A stretch of DNA of 5,219 nucleotides, taken from the NCBI GenBank assembly GCA_027451455.1, contig DAIDJI010000436.1, positions 1 to 5,219 on the forward strand, written 5' to 3'. Source of the DNA: Planctomycetales bacterium (GTDB lineage Bacteria > Planctomycetota > Planctomycetia > Isosphaerales > Isosphaeraceae). Positions 1-5,219 of the stretch are shown here, piece by piece. The first letter of the stretch is position 1, and each line of letters opens with the position of its first letter. Under the pieces are notes generated by a model. The model was not told the DNA's origin, ran no database searches, and saw only the letters and a list, made by a program, of their open reading frames with translations. Position numbers and translations under genes: made by a program.

Positions 1-1
1 C

Positions 2-373
2 AACGGCAAAACCACGTCGGGCCTCAACACGATCAGCACGGGCAACGTGAAGGCTGTAATGCTCCCAATCCCCCCCCTCCCGCTCCAAACCGCCTTCGCC
101 GAACAGGCCCACCGCCTCGAATCCCTCGCCCGCGCCCTCGACGCCGCCGCCGCGGGGGTTGACGCAGAGGATGGGCGTGCGCCGCAAGGCCTCGACGGCG
201 CGCAGGCGCCGCAGCATCTCCTCGCCCCTCGCGCCATCGCGTGCAACGAGCAGGATGCGCGCGCCGCGCTCGGCGAGAGTGCGGGCGGCAACCGCTCCGA
301 TTCCGGAGGTGGCGCCCGTGATGACGATGGTCTTGCCGCGCATGCCGGTGTGTCGCCGCTCAACGCAAGGTGA
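2..373 (+). CDS. Type I restriction specificity subunit (HsdS), C-terminal fragment, 3' end disrupted
   Basis: HsdS is the DNA-recognition subunit of type I restriction-modification enzymes and works with HsdM and HsdR. The frame enters from the left edge of the window. Codons 8-51 of the visible frame read like the end of a target-recognition domain followed by the conserved spacer helix: GLNTISTGNVKAV, then the family hallmark PIPPLPLQTAFAEQ, then an Ala/Leu-rich helix ending ALDAAAA at about 154. Normal family members continue for 15-30 residues of helix and stop. Here the frame instead runs into low-complexity Gly/Asp/Ala sequence that is antisense to a dehydrogenase, and it stops at 371-373. 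The annotated end is therefore only where the frame closes; recognisable HsdS ends near 154. No hsdM or hsdR is visible. A divergent N-6 methylase/specificity fusion is possible. The family call is fairly safe from the PPLPLQ motif. That the gene is broken is inference. Confidence 0.6.
   Translation, partial: NGKTTSGLNTISTGNVKAVMLPIPPLPLQTAFAEQAHRLESLARALDAAAAGVDAEDGRAPQGLDGAQAPQHLLAPRAIACNEQDARAALGESAGGNRSDSGGGARDDDGLAAHAGVSPLNAR
194..343 (-). pseudogene. Short-chain dehydrogenase/reductase (SDR), N-terminal fragment
   Basis: Reading leftward from the ATG at 343-341, the product begins MRGKTIVITGATSGIG and continues RTLAERGARILLVARD. This is the first beta-alpha-beta unit of an SDR Rossmann fold: the TGxxxGIG cofactor-binding motif is at residues 9-16, and the basic residue in VARD (33-36) is typical of NADP-binding forms. 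Similarity is clear to about residue 50 (LRRLRAV, near 194). After that the frame stays open to the left edge, but its translation turns Gly/Glu-rich and lies antisense to the HsdS fragment. The expected NNAG and YxxxK motifs are absent. The start is 16 bases after the stop of the HyfB-like segment on the same strand, which suggests the two were neighbours in one operon. No strong ribosome site precedes the ATG. Only about 50 of a typical 250-300 residues remain. The substrate cannot be told. Confidence 0.65.
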
Positions 374-1370
374 GGCCGAGGATGATAACGAGCAGCGCGC
401 CGATCAGTCCAAGGTAGAAATTCAGGTCACCCGACTGCAGCGCGCGCAGCCGGCCGGCGAGCCGCCAGATCGCCCGCGTCACGGGCGCGAACAGGTTGGG
501 GCCGAAGAGATCGGCAACCTCGTGCTCGACCTTCAGCCTGTGGATGAAGTACGCCACCGCGCGGTGCTCGCGCGCGGTGTCGAGCGTGGGACGATAGATG
601 AAGCTGTAGAAGGTGCGCATGGCGTTGGAGAAGGTGAGGGAGGTCGTGGCCGAGCGCTGCGCGTCCTCGCGCATGCCGCCGTACCACACCCGCGCCCGCC
701 GCACCGCGAAGCGCCGGCCATTGAGAAGCAGCAGGAGCGGGACGATGGCGAGGAGGGGCATCACGATGACGAGCAGGGAGGGGGAGATGAAGGCGAACTT
801 GTCCGTGAGCGGCACGAGCAGCCAGCCGCGCGTCATGGCGCCGGCCGAATCCACCCCGAACTGCGCGATGTCGGCCGCCTCGAGTCCCCCCCCCTCACGC
901 CCGGGAGGGTCGCCCCATTCCTGTTCCTTGACGGCGTGCTGGAGCAGCCGGGGCCGGGCGTGGACGTGCTCCAGTACGGTCAGCGCGTGCTTGCAGAGGC
1001 CCAGCGAGTTCCGGAGGAAGTCGGGGCAGTCGCACCGGGCTCCGATCGGGTCGATGCCGACAAGAACGGTTCGGTAGGGCCGGGCGCCCGAGCCCGGCCT
1101 TCGCGTCGCCCAGAGTCCGAGCATCCGGCCATCGGGCGGCCGGGCCTCAATTCGGAGCCGGTCCTCGTGGGCGGCGTCCAGCCGGCGGAAGAGGGCGTCG
1201 AGCGCCTCCACCCGCACCGGCCATTCGCTCGCCGGAACGATCGCCAGGACATGCCGGACCAGCACCTCGGGTGGGATCTTGCCAGTACGCTTCCGAGCGC
1301 GGGCCAGCAGGGTCTCGAAGGCCTCAGCCTCCTCGGTCGGGAGGCGGGGCTCGGCGACGGTCAACGACAT
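360..1370 (-). CDS. Chimeric frame: SWIM zinc-finger N-terminus joined to HyfB-like proton-antiporter C-terminus
   Basis: This single 336-codon frame holds two unrelated parts. Residues 1 to about 155 carry a SWIM zinc finger, CDCPDFLRNSLGLCKH at 113-128 (CxC, ten residues, then CxH). It is preceded by a helical segment and a strand-rich segment (RLRIEARP, RTVLVGID), as at the N-terminus of planctomycete SWIM-SNF2 helicases, which are about 1,000 residues long. No helicase motif follows. From about residue 167 the sequence resembles the C-terminus of the large membrane subunits of hydrogenase-4/Mrp/complex I-type antiporters (HyfB). It has one transmembrane helix at about 196-216, a W-x-G-G element at 229-232, the FSNAMR.FYSFIYRP segment, and a final membrane helix at about 317-334. 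The rest of HyfB, roughly 500 residues, is missing. The join lies within residues 155-167, next to a nine-C run. A soluble zinc finger on a membrane tail makes no obvious functional sense, so this is probably an artefact or a deletion fusion. The ATG at 1370 has no clear ribosome site. Confidence 0.6.
   Translation of the reverse strand: MSLTVAEPRLPTEEAEAFETLLARARKRTGKIPPEVLVRHVLAIVPASEWPVRVEALDALFRRLDAAHEDRLRIEARPPDGRMLGLWATRRPGSGARPYRTVLVGIDPIGARCDCPDFLRNSLGLCKHALTVLEHVHARPRLLQHAVKEQEWGDPPGREGGGLEAADIAQFGVDSAGAMTRGWLLVPLTDKFAFISPSLLVIVMPLLAIVPLLLLLNGRRFAVRRARVWYGGMREDAQRSATTSLTFSNAMRTFYSFIYRPTLDTAREHRAVAYFIHRLKVEHEVADLFGPNLFAPVTRAIWRLAGRLRALQSGDLNFYLGLIGALLVIILGLTLR
870..912. other. Suspected join between SWIM-helicase and HyfB-like sequence, with a C9 tract
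   Basis: On the minus strand, SWIM-family sequence (LLQHAVKEQEW, residues 142-152) gives way to Gly-rich codons and then HyfB-like sequence within about 12 codons. The run of nine C at 886-894 encodes Gly160-Gly162. The exact breakpoint cannot be fixed without homologues. The two parts share a frame only if the C count is right; one base more or fewer would separate them into two broken genes. Confidence 0.5.
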
Positions 1371-1667
1371 CGGGCAGACTCGTTTCGATTGAATGGAGAC
1401 GATGAGCGATCCCGCACAGGCACCTCGCTATTATTCCCGCGCGGTACTCGCTATGCCAGGATCGGATTCAGCGGCCATGCGGTCAAGGTGGCACGGCCGG
1501 GGCGAGGGGTTTGTGCCGGTCTCTCGGCCGCCGGAACGGCGACTAGCGACTCACAGAACGGGCCCGCGCCAGCCAGACCTCCCCATCGAAGCGGAAGGAC
1601 GACCAGGCCCACTGGGTCATCACGACCCATCCATTCCGGAAGCCGATCCGTCACTTCCGATCTCGGA
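1371..1667. other. Intergenic region, 297 bases, no gene seen
   Basis: This lies between the start of the SWIM-containing frame and the stop of the Ig-like protein gene, both on the minus strand, so it should hold the terminator of the latter and the promoter of the former. Open frames here on both strands have compositions typical of GC-rich noncoding DNA and no recognisable motif. On the minus strand a TTGACC hexamer (around 1487-1482) and an AATAATAG stretch (around 1437-1430) are possible promoter parts, but they are not properly spaced. No hairpin followed by a U-tract was found. Confidence 0.5.
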
Positions 1668-3011
1668 TCAACTCTTTTGCTTGCGAAGGTCGATGAAGCC
1701 GTAGGGCGGATAATACCCGGTGTGCCCCTTCTTCGGCTGGGTTCGCGGCGCGGTCGCGATGATCGTGCTGCCAGTGACCTCCGGATCGTTCGCCTGGGTC
1801 ACGACCAGGCTGTTCATCCCTCCCTTGTTGAACGTGACAGCACCGTCGAATCGATGAGTCCCGTGATCGGCCGGAGTGAAGGTGTAGACCCCGGGTGAGA
1901 ACGTCGCCAGCCAGGGAGCATTGTTCACAGGTTGCGCGATCTGGAGTTTCTGGTAAACGTTCGTCGGAAGTATCGTCCACGAATCGGTCGGACTGGAGAA
2001 GCCGACCGTCCCGGTATAGTTCGGCAGCGCCTTGCCATTGGCTCCCAGGGCCGTGACGGTGAAACTCTGCGGCTGGCCCATGTAGGCATAGGGCCGGAAC
2101 GGCTTCACCCGGAATGAGACAGCCGTGAGCGGCGTCACGGTAATCATCACCGGCGCGGAGGTGCTCGACGCGAACCGGTTTGTGCCCGACGTGTAGACCG
2201 CCTCGACCTCGTAGGTCCCTACCCTCAGCTTGCTGGTCGCGAAACCGACCGGCCGGTCGAACAGCCCGATCGAGATCCGCCCCAGGACAATCGGACGCGC
2301 GCCCACCGTCACGAGCTGCACGTGACCGCTGGTGAGATTGCTGTCGGCGTTATGCACATTGACCGAAAAGGAGATCGCCGCACCCGCCTCGATGTTGCTC
2401 GTCGGCGCGATCAGCGTCGTGCGGGTGGGGGCGTTCTGAGTCTTCGCGGTGATCGTCAGGAGCTTGATGTCCGATGTGCTGGACCGATAGATCGAATTCG
2501 AGGGGATGAATTTCGCCTGAACCTCGGTCTGGCCGACTGTCTGAAGCTTCTTCGTGGTCAGGAAGGCCGTGTCGTTGATGCTTCCCGAACCAATCTGGTT
2601 CACACCGAAACTCGAGCTGAGCGCCGAGAGGAACGAATTGTTCGAGTGGCTCGCCCCCTTGTTGATCATAATGCTGCCGAGTAGGGTATGCCTGGGCGTG
2701 ACGGTGTAGATCTCAATCGTGCCTGAGATGGTCTGACCGATCGAGGCCTTCAACTGCTTCGCATTTCCGCCGGGAGCAACGCTGGCGACCAGCGGTATCG
2801 GCTGTCCAGCCTCGGCCAGTGAAGCGACCGACTTGAGATTGAGGATCGTGGGCAGGCCCGTCGGAGTCGCCGGCGTGGTCGGAGCGCCGAAGAGGTTGCT
2901 CGTCGTGGTCGTGCTGAGCAGGGCCCGAGATTCCAGGACCTCCAGGTCGCGGCGCGCCGAGGCCCGGTCTGGCCGAGAGTCCCGACCCCGTGGGCTAACC
3001 AGAGACGACAT
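1668..3011 (-). CDS. Secreted LEPR-XLL-type protein with bacterial Ig-like domains
   Basis: A 447-residue protein, predicted to be exported. The N-terminus is basic and carries LEVLESRALLS at residues 23-33, a variant of the planctomycete LEPR-XLL motif found at the start of large surface or extracellular proteins. A divergent Ig-like domain with an insertion follows at about 67-188. Next is a better-preserved Big_3/Ig_3_5-type repeat at about 197-293, which shows the usual order: SFSVNV, a GHVQLV strand, LG, FATSKLRVGTYEVEAVY, then FASSTSAP. A third beta-sandwich at about 294-420 has the MGQPQSFTVTALGANGK, YTGTVGFSS and YTFTPADHGTHRF pattern seen in other planctomycete surface proteins. The last 25 residues are basic and aromatic. 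ATG at 3011 is chosen over the TTG at 3014 because GGAGGG (3021-3016) lies four bases before the ATG and only one before the TTG. The role is probably adhesion or structural at the cell surface. No enzyme domain or dockerin is visible. Confidence 0.85.
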   Translation of the reverse strand: MSSLVSPRGRDSRPDRASARRDLEVLESRALLSTTTTSNLFGAPTTPATPTGLPTILNLKSVASLAEAGQPIPLVASVAPGGNAKQLKASIGQTISGTIEIYTVTPRHTLLGSIMINKGASHSNNSFLSALSSSFGVNQIGSGSINDTAFLTTKKLQTVGQTEVQAKFIPSNSIYRSSTSDIKLLTITAKTQNAPTRTTLIAPTSNIEAGAAISFSVNVHNADSNLTSGHVQLVTVGARPIVLGRISIGLFDRPVGFATSKLRVGTYEVEAVYTSGTNRFASSTSAPVMITVTPLTAVSFRVKPFRPYAYMGQPQSFTVTALGANGKALPNYTGTVGFSSPTDSWTILPTNVYQKLQIAQPVNNAPWLATFSPGVYTFTPADHGTHRFDGAVTFNKGGMNSLVVTQANDPEVTGSTIIATAPRTQPKKGHTGYYPPYGFIDLRKQKS

Positions 3012-3313
3012 CAATCCCTCCGTCGTGCGGAGACCGGGGCCGTCGACGGGCGAAAGCCGCCGGGCCCTATTCCTCCGTCTGGGCGCACGAGACCTCGCGC
3101 CCGATATTCCGTCTCGCTCGCTCTCTGCCAGGCGGGTCCGCCCGTCTCGACGTGGTCCCGGGCGCCCGGCCGATCCAGTTCAAAAGAAGGGTGAAGGCCG
3201 CGCGGTCCCTGATCGACCGCCCGTCACTTCGGGGCGTAACTTACCGCATCCTCGCCAGCCGTCAAGCCCGGCCTCGCGGCCTCCGATCAGGCGATCGGGC
3301 GATCCGCCAAACC

Positions 3314-3322
3314 TGGTATGAT
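3314..3322 (+). promoter_or_regulatory. Extended -10 promoter element, TGGTATGAT
   Basis: TG-n-TATGAT is a close match to an extended -10 sigma-70-type element and lies in AT-richer sequence (followed by AAGACACAAGG). No good -35 box is seen 16-18 bases upstream, which is acceptable for extended -10 promoters. It ends 63 bases before the ATG of the TPR-like gene. Nearly the same nonamer occurs before ispE. Confidence 0.5.
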
Positions 3323-3372
3323 AAGACACAAGGAAGGATCGCGGGTCGGCGCGGTCCCCGGAAGGTTGGATC

Positions 3373-3378
3373 GGAGGT
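3373..3378 (+). promoter_or_regulatory. Ribosome binding site that sets the TPR-like gene start
   Basis: GGAGGT lies seven bases before the ATG at 3386. It is the only strong Shine-Dalgarno match along this frame and decides the start against the in-frame start at 3152 and the internal ATG at 3533. Confidence 0.6.
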
Positions 3379-3385
3379 CTCGGTG

Positions 3386-4003
3386 ATGGCGGGCGAAGGA
3401 CGAGAAGGTCCGGGCGGTTCAGAGAGGGCACGCGGCGGCCAACCAGGGCGGCCCGATCCAAGGCGGCCCCGAGGCACTGGTCCGGGACGTCGACCCGGAC
3501 CATCGGCACCGAGACGCACCGGGCCGCTCCGCATGGTCCCGATCGGCGGGAACCGCTTCGAACTCGGGCACCCGGGCTGCGTCCAGGAGACCGAACTGGA
3601 TTACCAGGAAGGAATGGAGATCCGCGCCGCCGGCGATCCCGAGGGTGCCCGCGACGCCCTTCGATACGCTCTGGCCGCCTGCCGCGACAACATCTGGATT
3701 CATCTCGGCCTCGGCCAGATCGCGCTGGAGGATTTCCGCGACCCCAGCCTCGCCCGCGGCCACTTCGGCTACGCCGTCGAACTGGTCCAGCGCTCGATTC
3801 CGCCCAACTTTTCCGGCGTCCTCCCACCCGATCGACCGTCCAATCGACCGTTTTATGAAGCCCTCGACGGCCTGATCCAGACCCTCGAAGCCACCGGCCA
3901 GGCCGCCGAGGTCGGTCCGCTTCAGACCCTTCGCGACCGGCTCGCCGGACGTCCTGGCGGGGGCCAGCGTCCCGCCCCGAATAGGCCCAATCGGGGCGAC
4001 TGA
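3386..4003 (+). CDS. Small TPR-like protein with a disordered Arg/Gly/Pro-rich N-terminus
   Basis: A 205-residue protein of unknown function. Residues 1-48 are almost entirely Gly, Arg and Pro and should be disordered and strongly basic. A short strand (MVPIGGNRFEL, 50-60) leads into a helical domain at about 68-132. There, ELDYQEGMEIRAAGDPEGARDAL and the following IWIHLGLGQIAL, then ARGHFGYAVELVQR, have the alternating small/large pattern of tetratricopeptide repeats, with the Gly-Asp turn and Ala positions in place. A further helix pair lies at about 155-185 (YEALDGLIQTLEATGQAAEV). The tail is again Pro/Arg/Gly-rich. No signal peptide or membrane segment is present, so it is probably cytoplasmic, and TPR folds usually bind other proteins. 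I believe similar proteins occur in other planctomycetes near this locus, but I could not check. The gene ends 281 bases before ispE and reads the same way. The coding call is firm for the helical domain and weaker for the first 48 residues. Confidence 0.72.
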   Translation: MAGEGREGPGGSERARGGQPGRPDPRRPRGTGPGRRPGPSAPRRTGPLRMVPIGGNRFELGHPGCVQETELDYQEGMEIRAAGDPEGARDALRYALAACRDNIWIHLGLGQIALEDFRDPSLARGHFGYAVELVQRSIPPNFSGVLPPDRPSNRPFYEALDGLIQTLEATGQAAEVGPLQTLRDRLAGRPGGGQRPAPNRPNRGD

Positions 4004-4284
4004 AAAAGAGCGTCGGCCGGCCGAAGCCTTTTCCGACTTGAGGAATTTTTCGGACTTGCGGGGAAGCACCGATCGGGATAGAACCACCGCAGAATTGAGA
4101 CCCGCGAAGAGAGACGGACGCGACGGGCTCTTCTCTCCGTAAACCCTTGCCGACGATCGAGTAGCTTTGGATCGTCCGGAGGTGCTTCCGCGAGACGAGA
4201 AGCCCGTGGTATGCTCGGATCGACCCGGCCGAAGAGAGCCTCGAAGGCCCCGGTCGGTGCGGGGAAGTCCGGGGCGCGGAACTC
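4004..4284. other. Intergenic region before ispE, 281 bases
   Basis: Just after the TPR-like stop is the 12-base palindrome TCGGCCGGCCGA (about 4012-4023). Then comes a weak hairpin, TCCGA (4032-4036) with TCGGA (4050-4054), whose loop contains a T-run. Neither is a textbook terminator, because there is no strong stem followed by a U-tract. The distal half carries the putative ispE promoter at 4207-4215. No small gene or recognisable RNA element was found. Confidence 0.45.
4207..4215 (+). promoter_or_regulatory. Extended -10 promoter element, TGGTATGCT, upstream of ispE
   Basis: TG-n-TATGCT fits an extended -10 element and ends 69 bases before the ispE ATG. It differs by one base from the element before the TPR-like gene. 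No convincing -35 box is present at the usual distance. It implies that ispE-spoVG can be transcribed independently of the upstream gene. Confidence 0.42.
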
Positions 4285-5163
4285 ATGAAAGTACGATCGG
4301 TCGCCGGTGGCGTGGAGGTCCTCGCACCAGCGAAGTTAAACCTGTTCCTGGAGGTCCTGGGGCGCCGGCCCGACGGCTATCACGAGATCGAGACCGTGAT
4401 GGTCGCCATCAGCCTGTGCGACACCTTGACGATCCAGGACGAGCCGACAGGCGTGCTCCGCCTTCGGTGCAACGATCCGACCTTGCCGGTCGGGGCCGAG
4501 AACCTTGTGATCCGGGCGGCCGATCGCCTCCGCGAGGCGACCGGATGCCGACGTGGTGCCGACATCGAACTCATCAAGGCGATCCCTGCTCAGGCCGGGC
4601 TCGCAGGTGGTTCGAGCGACGCCGCGGCGACCTTGGCGGGCCTGGATCAACTCTGGGGGCTGGGACTGGCTCCCGAGCAGAAGGACGCCCTGGCAGCCGA
4701 GGTCGGCAGCGACGTGCCGTTCTTCAACCATCTCCCCGCGGCGGTTTGCCGAGGCCGGGGCGAACGGGTGGAGCCGGTATCGTTGGACCGGGAGTATCAT
4801 TTTGTGCTGATTTGTCCGCCTCTCGGTGTCAGTACGGCCGACGTTTACCGTCGGGTTGTGCCGCCCGAGGAACCCAGGGCTGCCGGGGAGATCCTGGCCG
4901 CGCTGGAGCGAGGCGAGACGACCGAACTGGGACGGAGCCTGTTCAACCGGCTCCAGCCCGTCGCCGAGGCGATCCGACCCGAGTTGATCCGGGTTCGGGA
5001 TGCCCTGGCGGACCTGGGCCCGTTGCTTGACGGGTCCGCGATGAGCGGGAGCGGCTCGGCCTATTACGGCCTCTGCCGCGACCGAACCGCGGCTCGCCAC
5101 GCCGCGGAAGTGCTTCAACCCCTCGGACTAGGATGGGTCCGGGTCGTGACCTGCGGCCCCTGA
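4285..5163 (+). CDS. ispE: 4-diphosphocytidyl-2-C-methyl-D-erythritol kinase
   Basis: IspE phosphorylates the 2-hydroxyl of CDP-methylerythritol using ATP, the fourth step of the methylerythritol phosphate (MEP) pathway to isoprenoid precursors, in the cytoplasm. The 292-residue length is normal for the family. The three GHMP-kinase motifs are in order: APAKLNLFLEVLGRRPDGYH at 14-33, with the substrate-site Lys17; the ATP-binding glycine loop IPAQAGLAGGSSDAAA at 100-115; and MSGSGSAYYGL at 253-263. The catalytic aspartate is Asp143 in VGSDVPFF, matching Asp141 of the E. coli enzyme. All key residues are present, so the enzyme should be active. The ATG at 4285 puts motif 1 at the expected distance from the N-terminus, although the ribosome site is poor (only GCGGA about five bases upstream). 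spoVG begins 31 bases after the stop, so the two are probably co-transcribed. Confidence 0.96.
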   Translation: MKVRSVAGGVEVLAPAKLNLFLEVLGRRPDGYHEIETVMVAISLCDTLTIQDEPTGVLRLRCNDPTLPVGAENLVIRAADRLREATGCRRGADIELIKAIPAQAGLAGGSSDAAATLAGLDQLWGLGLAPEQKDALAAEVGSDVPFFNHLPAAVCRGRGERVEPVSLDREYHFVLICPPLGVSTADVYRRVVPPEEPRAAGEILAALERGETTELGRSLFNRLQPVAEAIRPELIRVRDALADLGPLLDGSAMSGSGSAYYGLCRDRTAARHAAEVLQPLGLGWVRVVTCGP

Positions 5164-5180
5164 GCAGCGAATGCCACGTA

Positions 5181-5186
5181 AAGGAG
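5181..5186 (+). promoter_or_regulatory. Ribosome binding site for the spoVG start
   Basis: AAGGAG lies eight bases before the GTG at 5195, within the 31-base gap after ispE. It supports GTG as the true start of the next gene and argues against the nearby ATG at 5171. Confidence 0.65.
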
Positions 5187-5194
5187 TACCGGCT

Positions 5195-5219
5195 GTGGAG
5201 ATCACCGAAGTCCGCATCA
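5195..5219 (+). CDS. spoVG: SpoVG family protein, N-terminal start only (cut by window end)
   Basis: Only eight codons are visible. They read (V/M)EITEVRI from a GTG start, which matches the highly conserved N-terminus of SpoVG (M-E-[IV]-T-[DE]-V-R-[IL]). SpoVG is a small nucleic-acid-binding regulator of roughly 85-100 residues, first known from Bacillus sporulation and septation but widespread in bacteria that do not sporulate. In Bacillus it also sits downstream of ispE, with two genes between, and here it follows directly. The family call rests on eight residues, the ribosome site and the ispE context, so it is good but not certain. Confidence 0.75.

Larger units (their letters stand above)
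3012..3385. other. Divergent intergenic region, 374 bases
   Basis: This separates the leftward Ig-like protein gene from the rightward TPR-like gene and should contain promoters for both. The rightward promoter is visible at 3314-3322. No convincing leftward -10/-35 pair was found. A frame starting at 3152 runs in phase into the TPR-like gene, but its first 78 codons look noncoding (Arg/Pro/Gly-rich with no pattern) and it lacks a ribosome site, so I treat that stretch as untranslated. A short clustered GCGATC repeat lies at about 3290-3305. Confidence 0.55.

Noticed and set aside
1..900. New restriction or defence island
   Set aside because: Only the tail of an HsdS is present. No methylase, nuclease or other defence gene accompanies it, and the neighbouring pieces are metabolic or membrane genes.
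1393..1704. 103-codon plus-strand frame in the gap between the two minus-strand genes
   Set aside because: Its Pro/Arg/Ser-rich translation has no motif, and it overlaps the end of the Ig-like gene.
159..1898. 579-codon open frame on the plus strand
   Set aside because: It is antisense to the SDR, HyfB/SWIM and Ig-like genes, crosses both suspected joins, and has an Arg/Gly/Ala-rich composition with no family motif. It is a high-GC shadow frame.
3152..3385. Upstream in-frame extension of the TPR-like gene
   Set aside because: It has no ribosome site and a patternless composition, and it spans the putative promoter at 3314-3322. GGAGGT at 3373 supports the ATG at 3386.
4012..4054. Possible terminator after the TPR-like gene
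   Set aside because: The palindrome has no loop and the second hairpin has only a five-base stem. It is noted in the intergenic entry but not called as a terminator.
4106..4133. GAAGAG/CTCTTC inverted repeat with a 16-base loop before ispE
   Set aside because: A six-base stem with a long loop and no U-tract is within chance for this composition.
3180..4286. 368-codon and overlapping 222-codon open frames on the minus strand
   Set aside because: They are antisense to the TPR-like gene, which has a strong ribosome site and TPR pattern. The translations are Arg/Ser/Gly-rich with no motif.
4336..5118. 260-codon minus-strand frame and 287-codon plus-strand frame over ispE
   Set aside because: These are shadows of ispE, whose three GHMP motifs are intact.
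1..5219. CRISPR arrays, tRNA or rRNA genes, insertion sequences
   Set aside because: I saw no regularly spaced repeats, cloverleaf-like sequence, rRNA-like sequence, transposase motifs or terminal inverted repeats on either strand.

Overview
The right three quarters of the window (about 0.9 to 5.2 kb) looks like the chromosome of a high-GC planctomycete, most likely of the Isosphaeraceae/Gemmatales type. The reasons are a LEPR-XLL-type secretion N-terminus on an Ig-like surface protein, a SWIM zinc-finger N-terminus of the kind found on planctomycete SNF2 helicases, and an ispE gene followed directly by a spoVG start. The lineage call rests on recognising these families by eye; no search was run.

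Layout. At 1-373 (+) the reading frame opens with the C-terminal end of a type I restriction specificity subunit (HsdS), recognisable only to about position 154. At 343-194 (-) lies the N-terminus of a short-chain dehydrogenase (SDR), which loses recognisable similarity where the HsdS similarity begins. At 1370-360 (-) one open frame joins a SWIM zinc-finger N-terminus (residues 1 to about 155) to the C-terminus of a HyfB/Mrp-type proton-antiporter subunit (residues about 167-336). The join is at or near a run of nine C at 886-894. After a 297-base gap, 3011-1668 (-) encodes a secreted Ig-like protein. A 374-base divergent gap leads to a rightward group: a 205-residue TPR-like protein (3386-4003), ispE (4285-5163) and the first eight codons of spoVG (from 5195).

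How the genes relate. ispE (isoprenoid precursor synthesis) and spoVG (small nucleic-acid-binding regulator) are 31 bases apart and are probably co-transcribed. The TPR-like gene and ispE each have a TGGTATGMT extended -10 element 63-69 bases before the start codon, so each may have its own promoter of the same class. The left 0.9 kb does not fit this picture. It holds pieces of at least three unrelated genes (HsdS, SDR, HyfB), none complete, joined without any visible transposase, integrase or inverted repeat. An assembly or amplification chimera is the simplest reading, and a real deletion or rearrangement is the alternative. No convincing new defence or mobile system is visible. The most notable features are the two gene-to-gene joins and the small TPR protein beside ispE.
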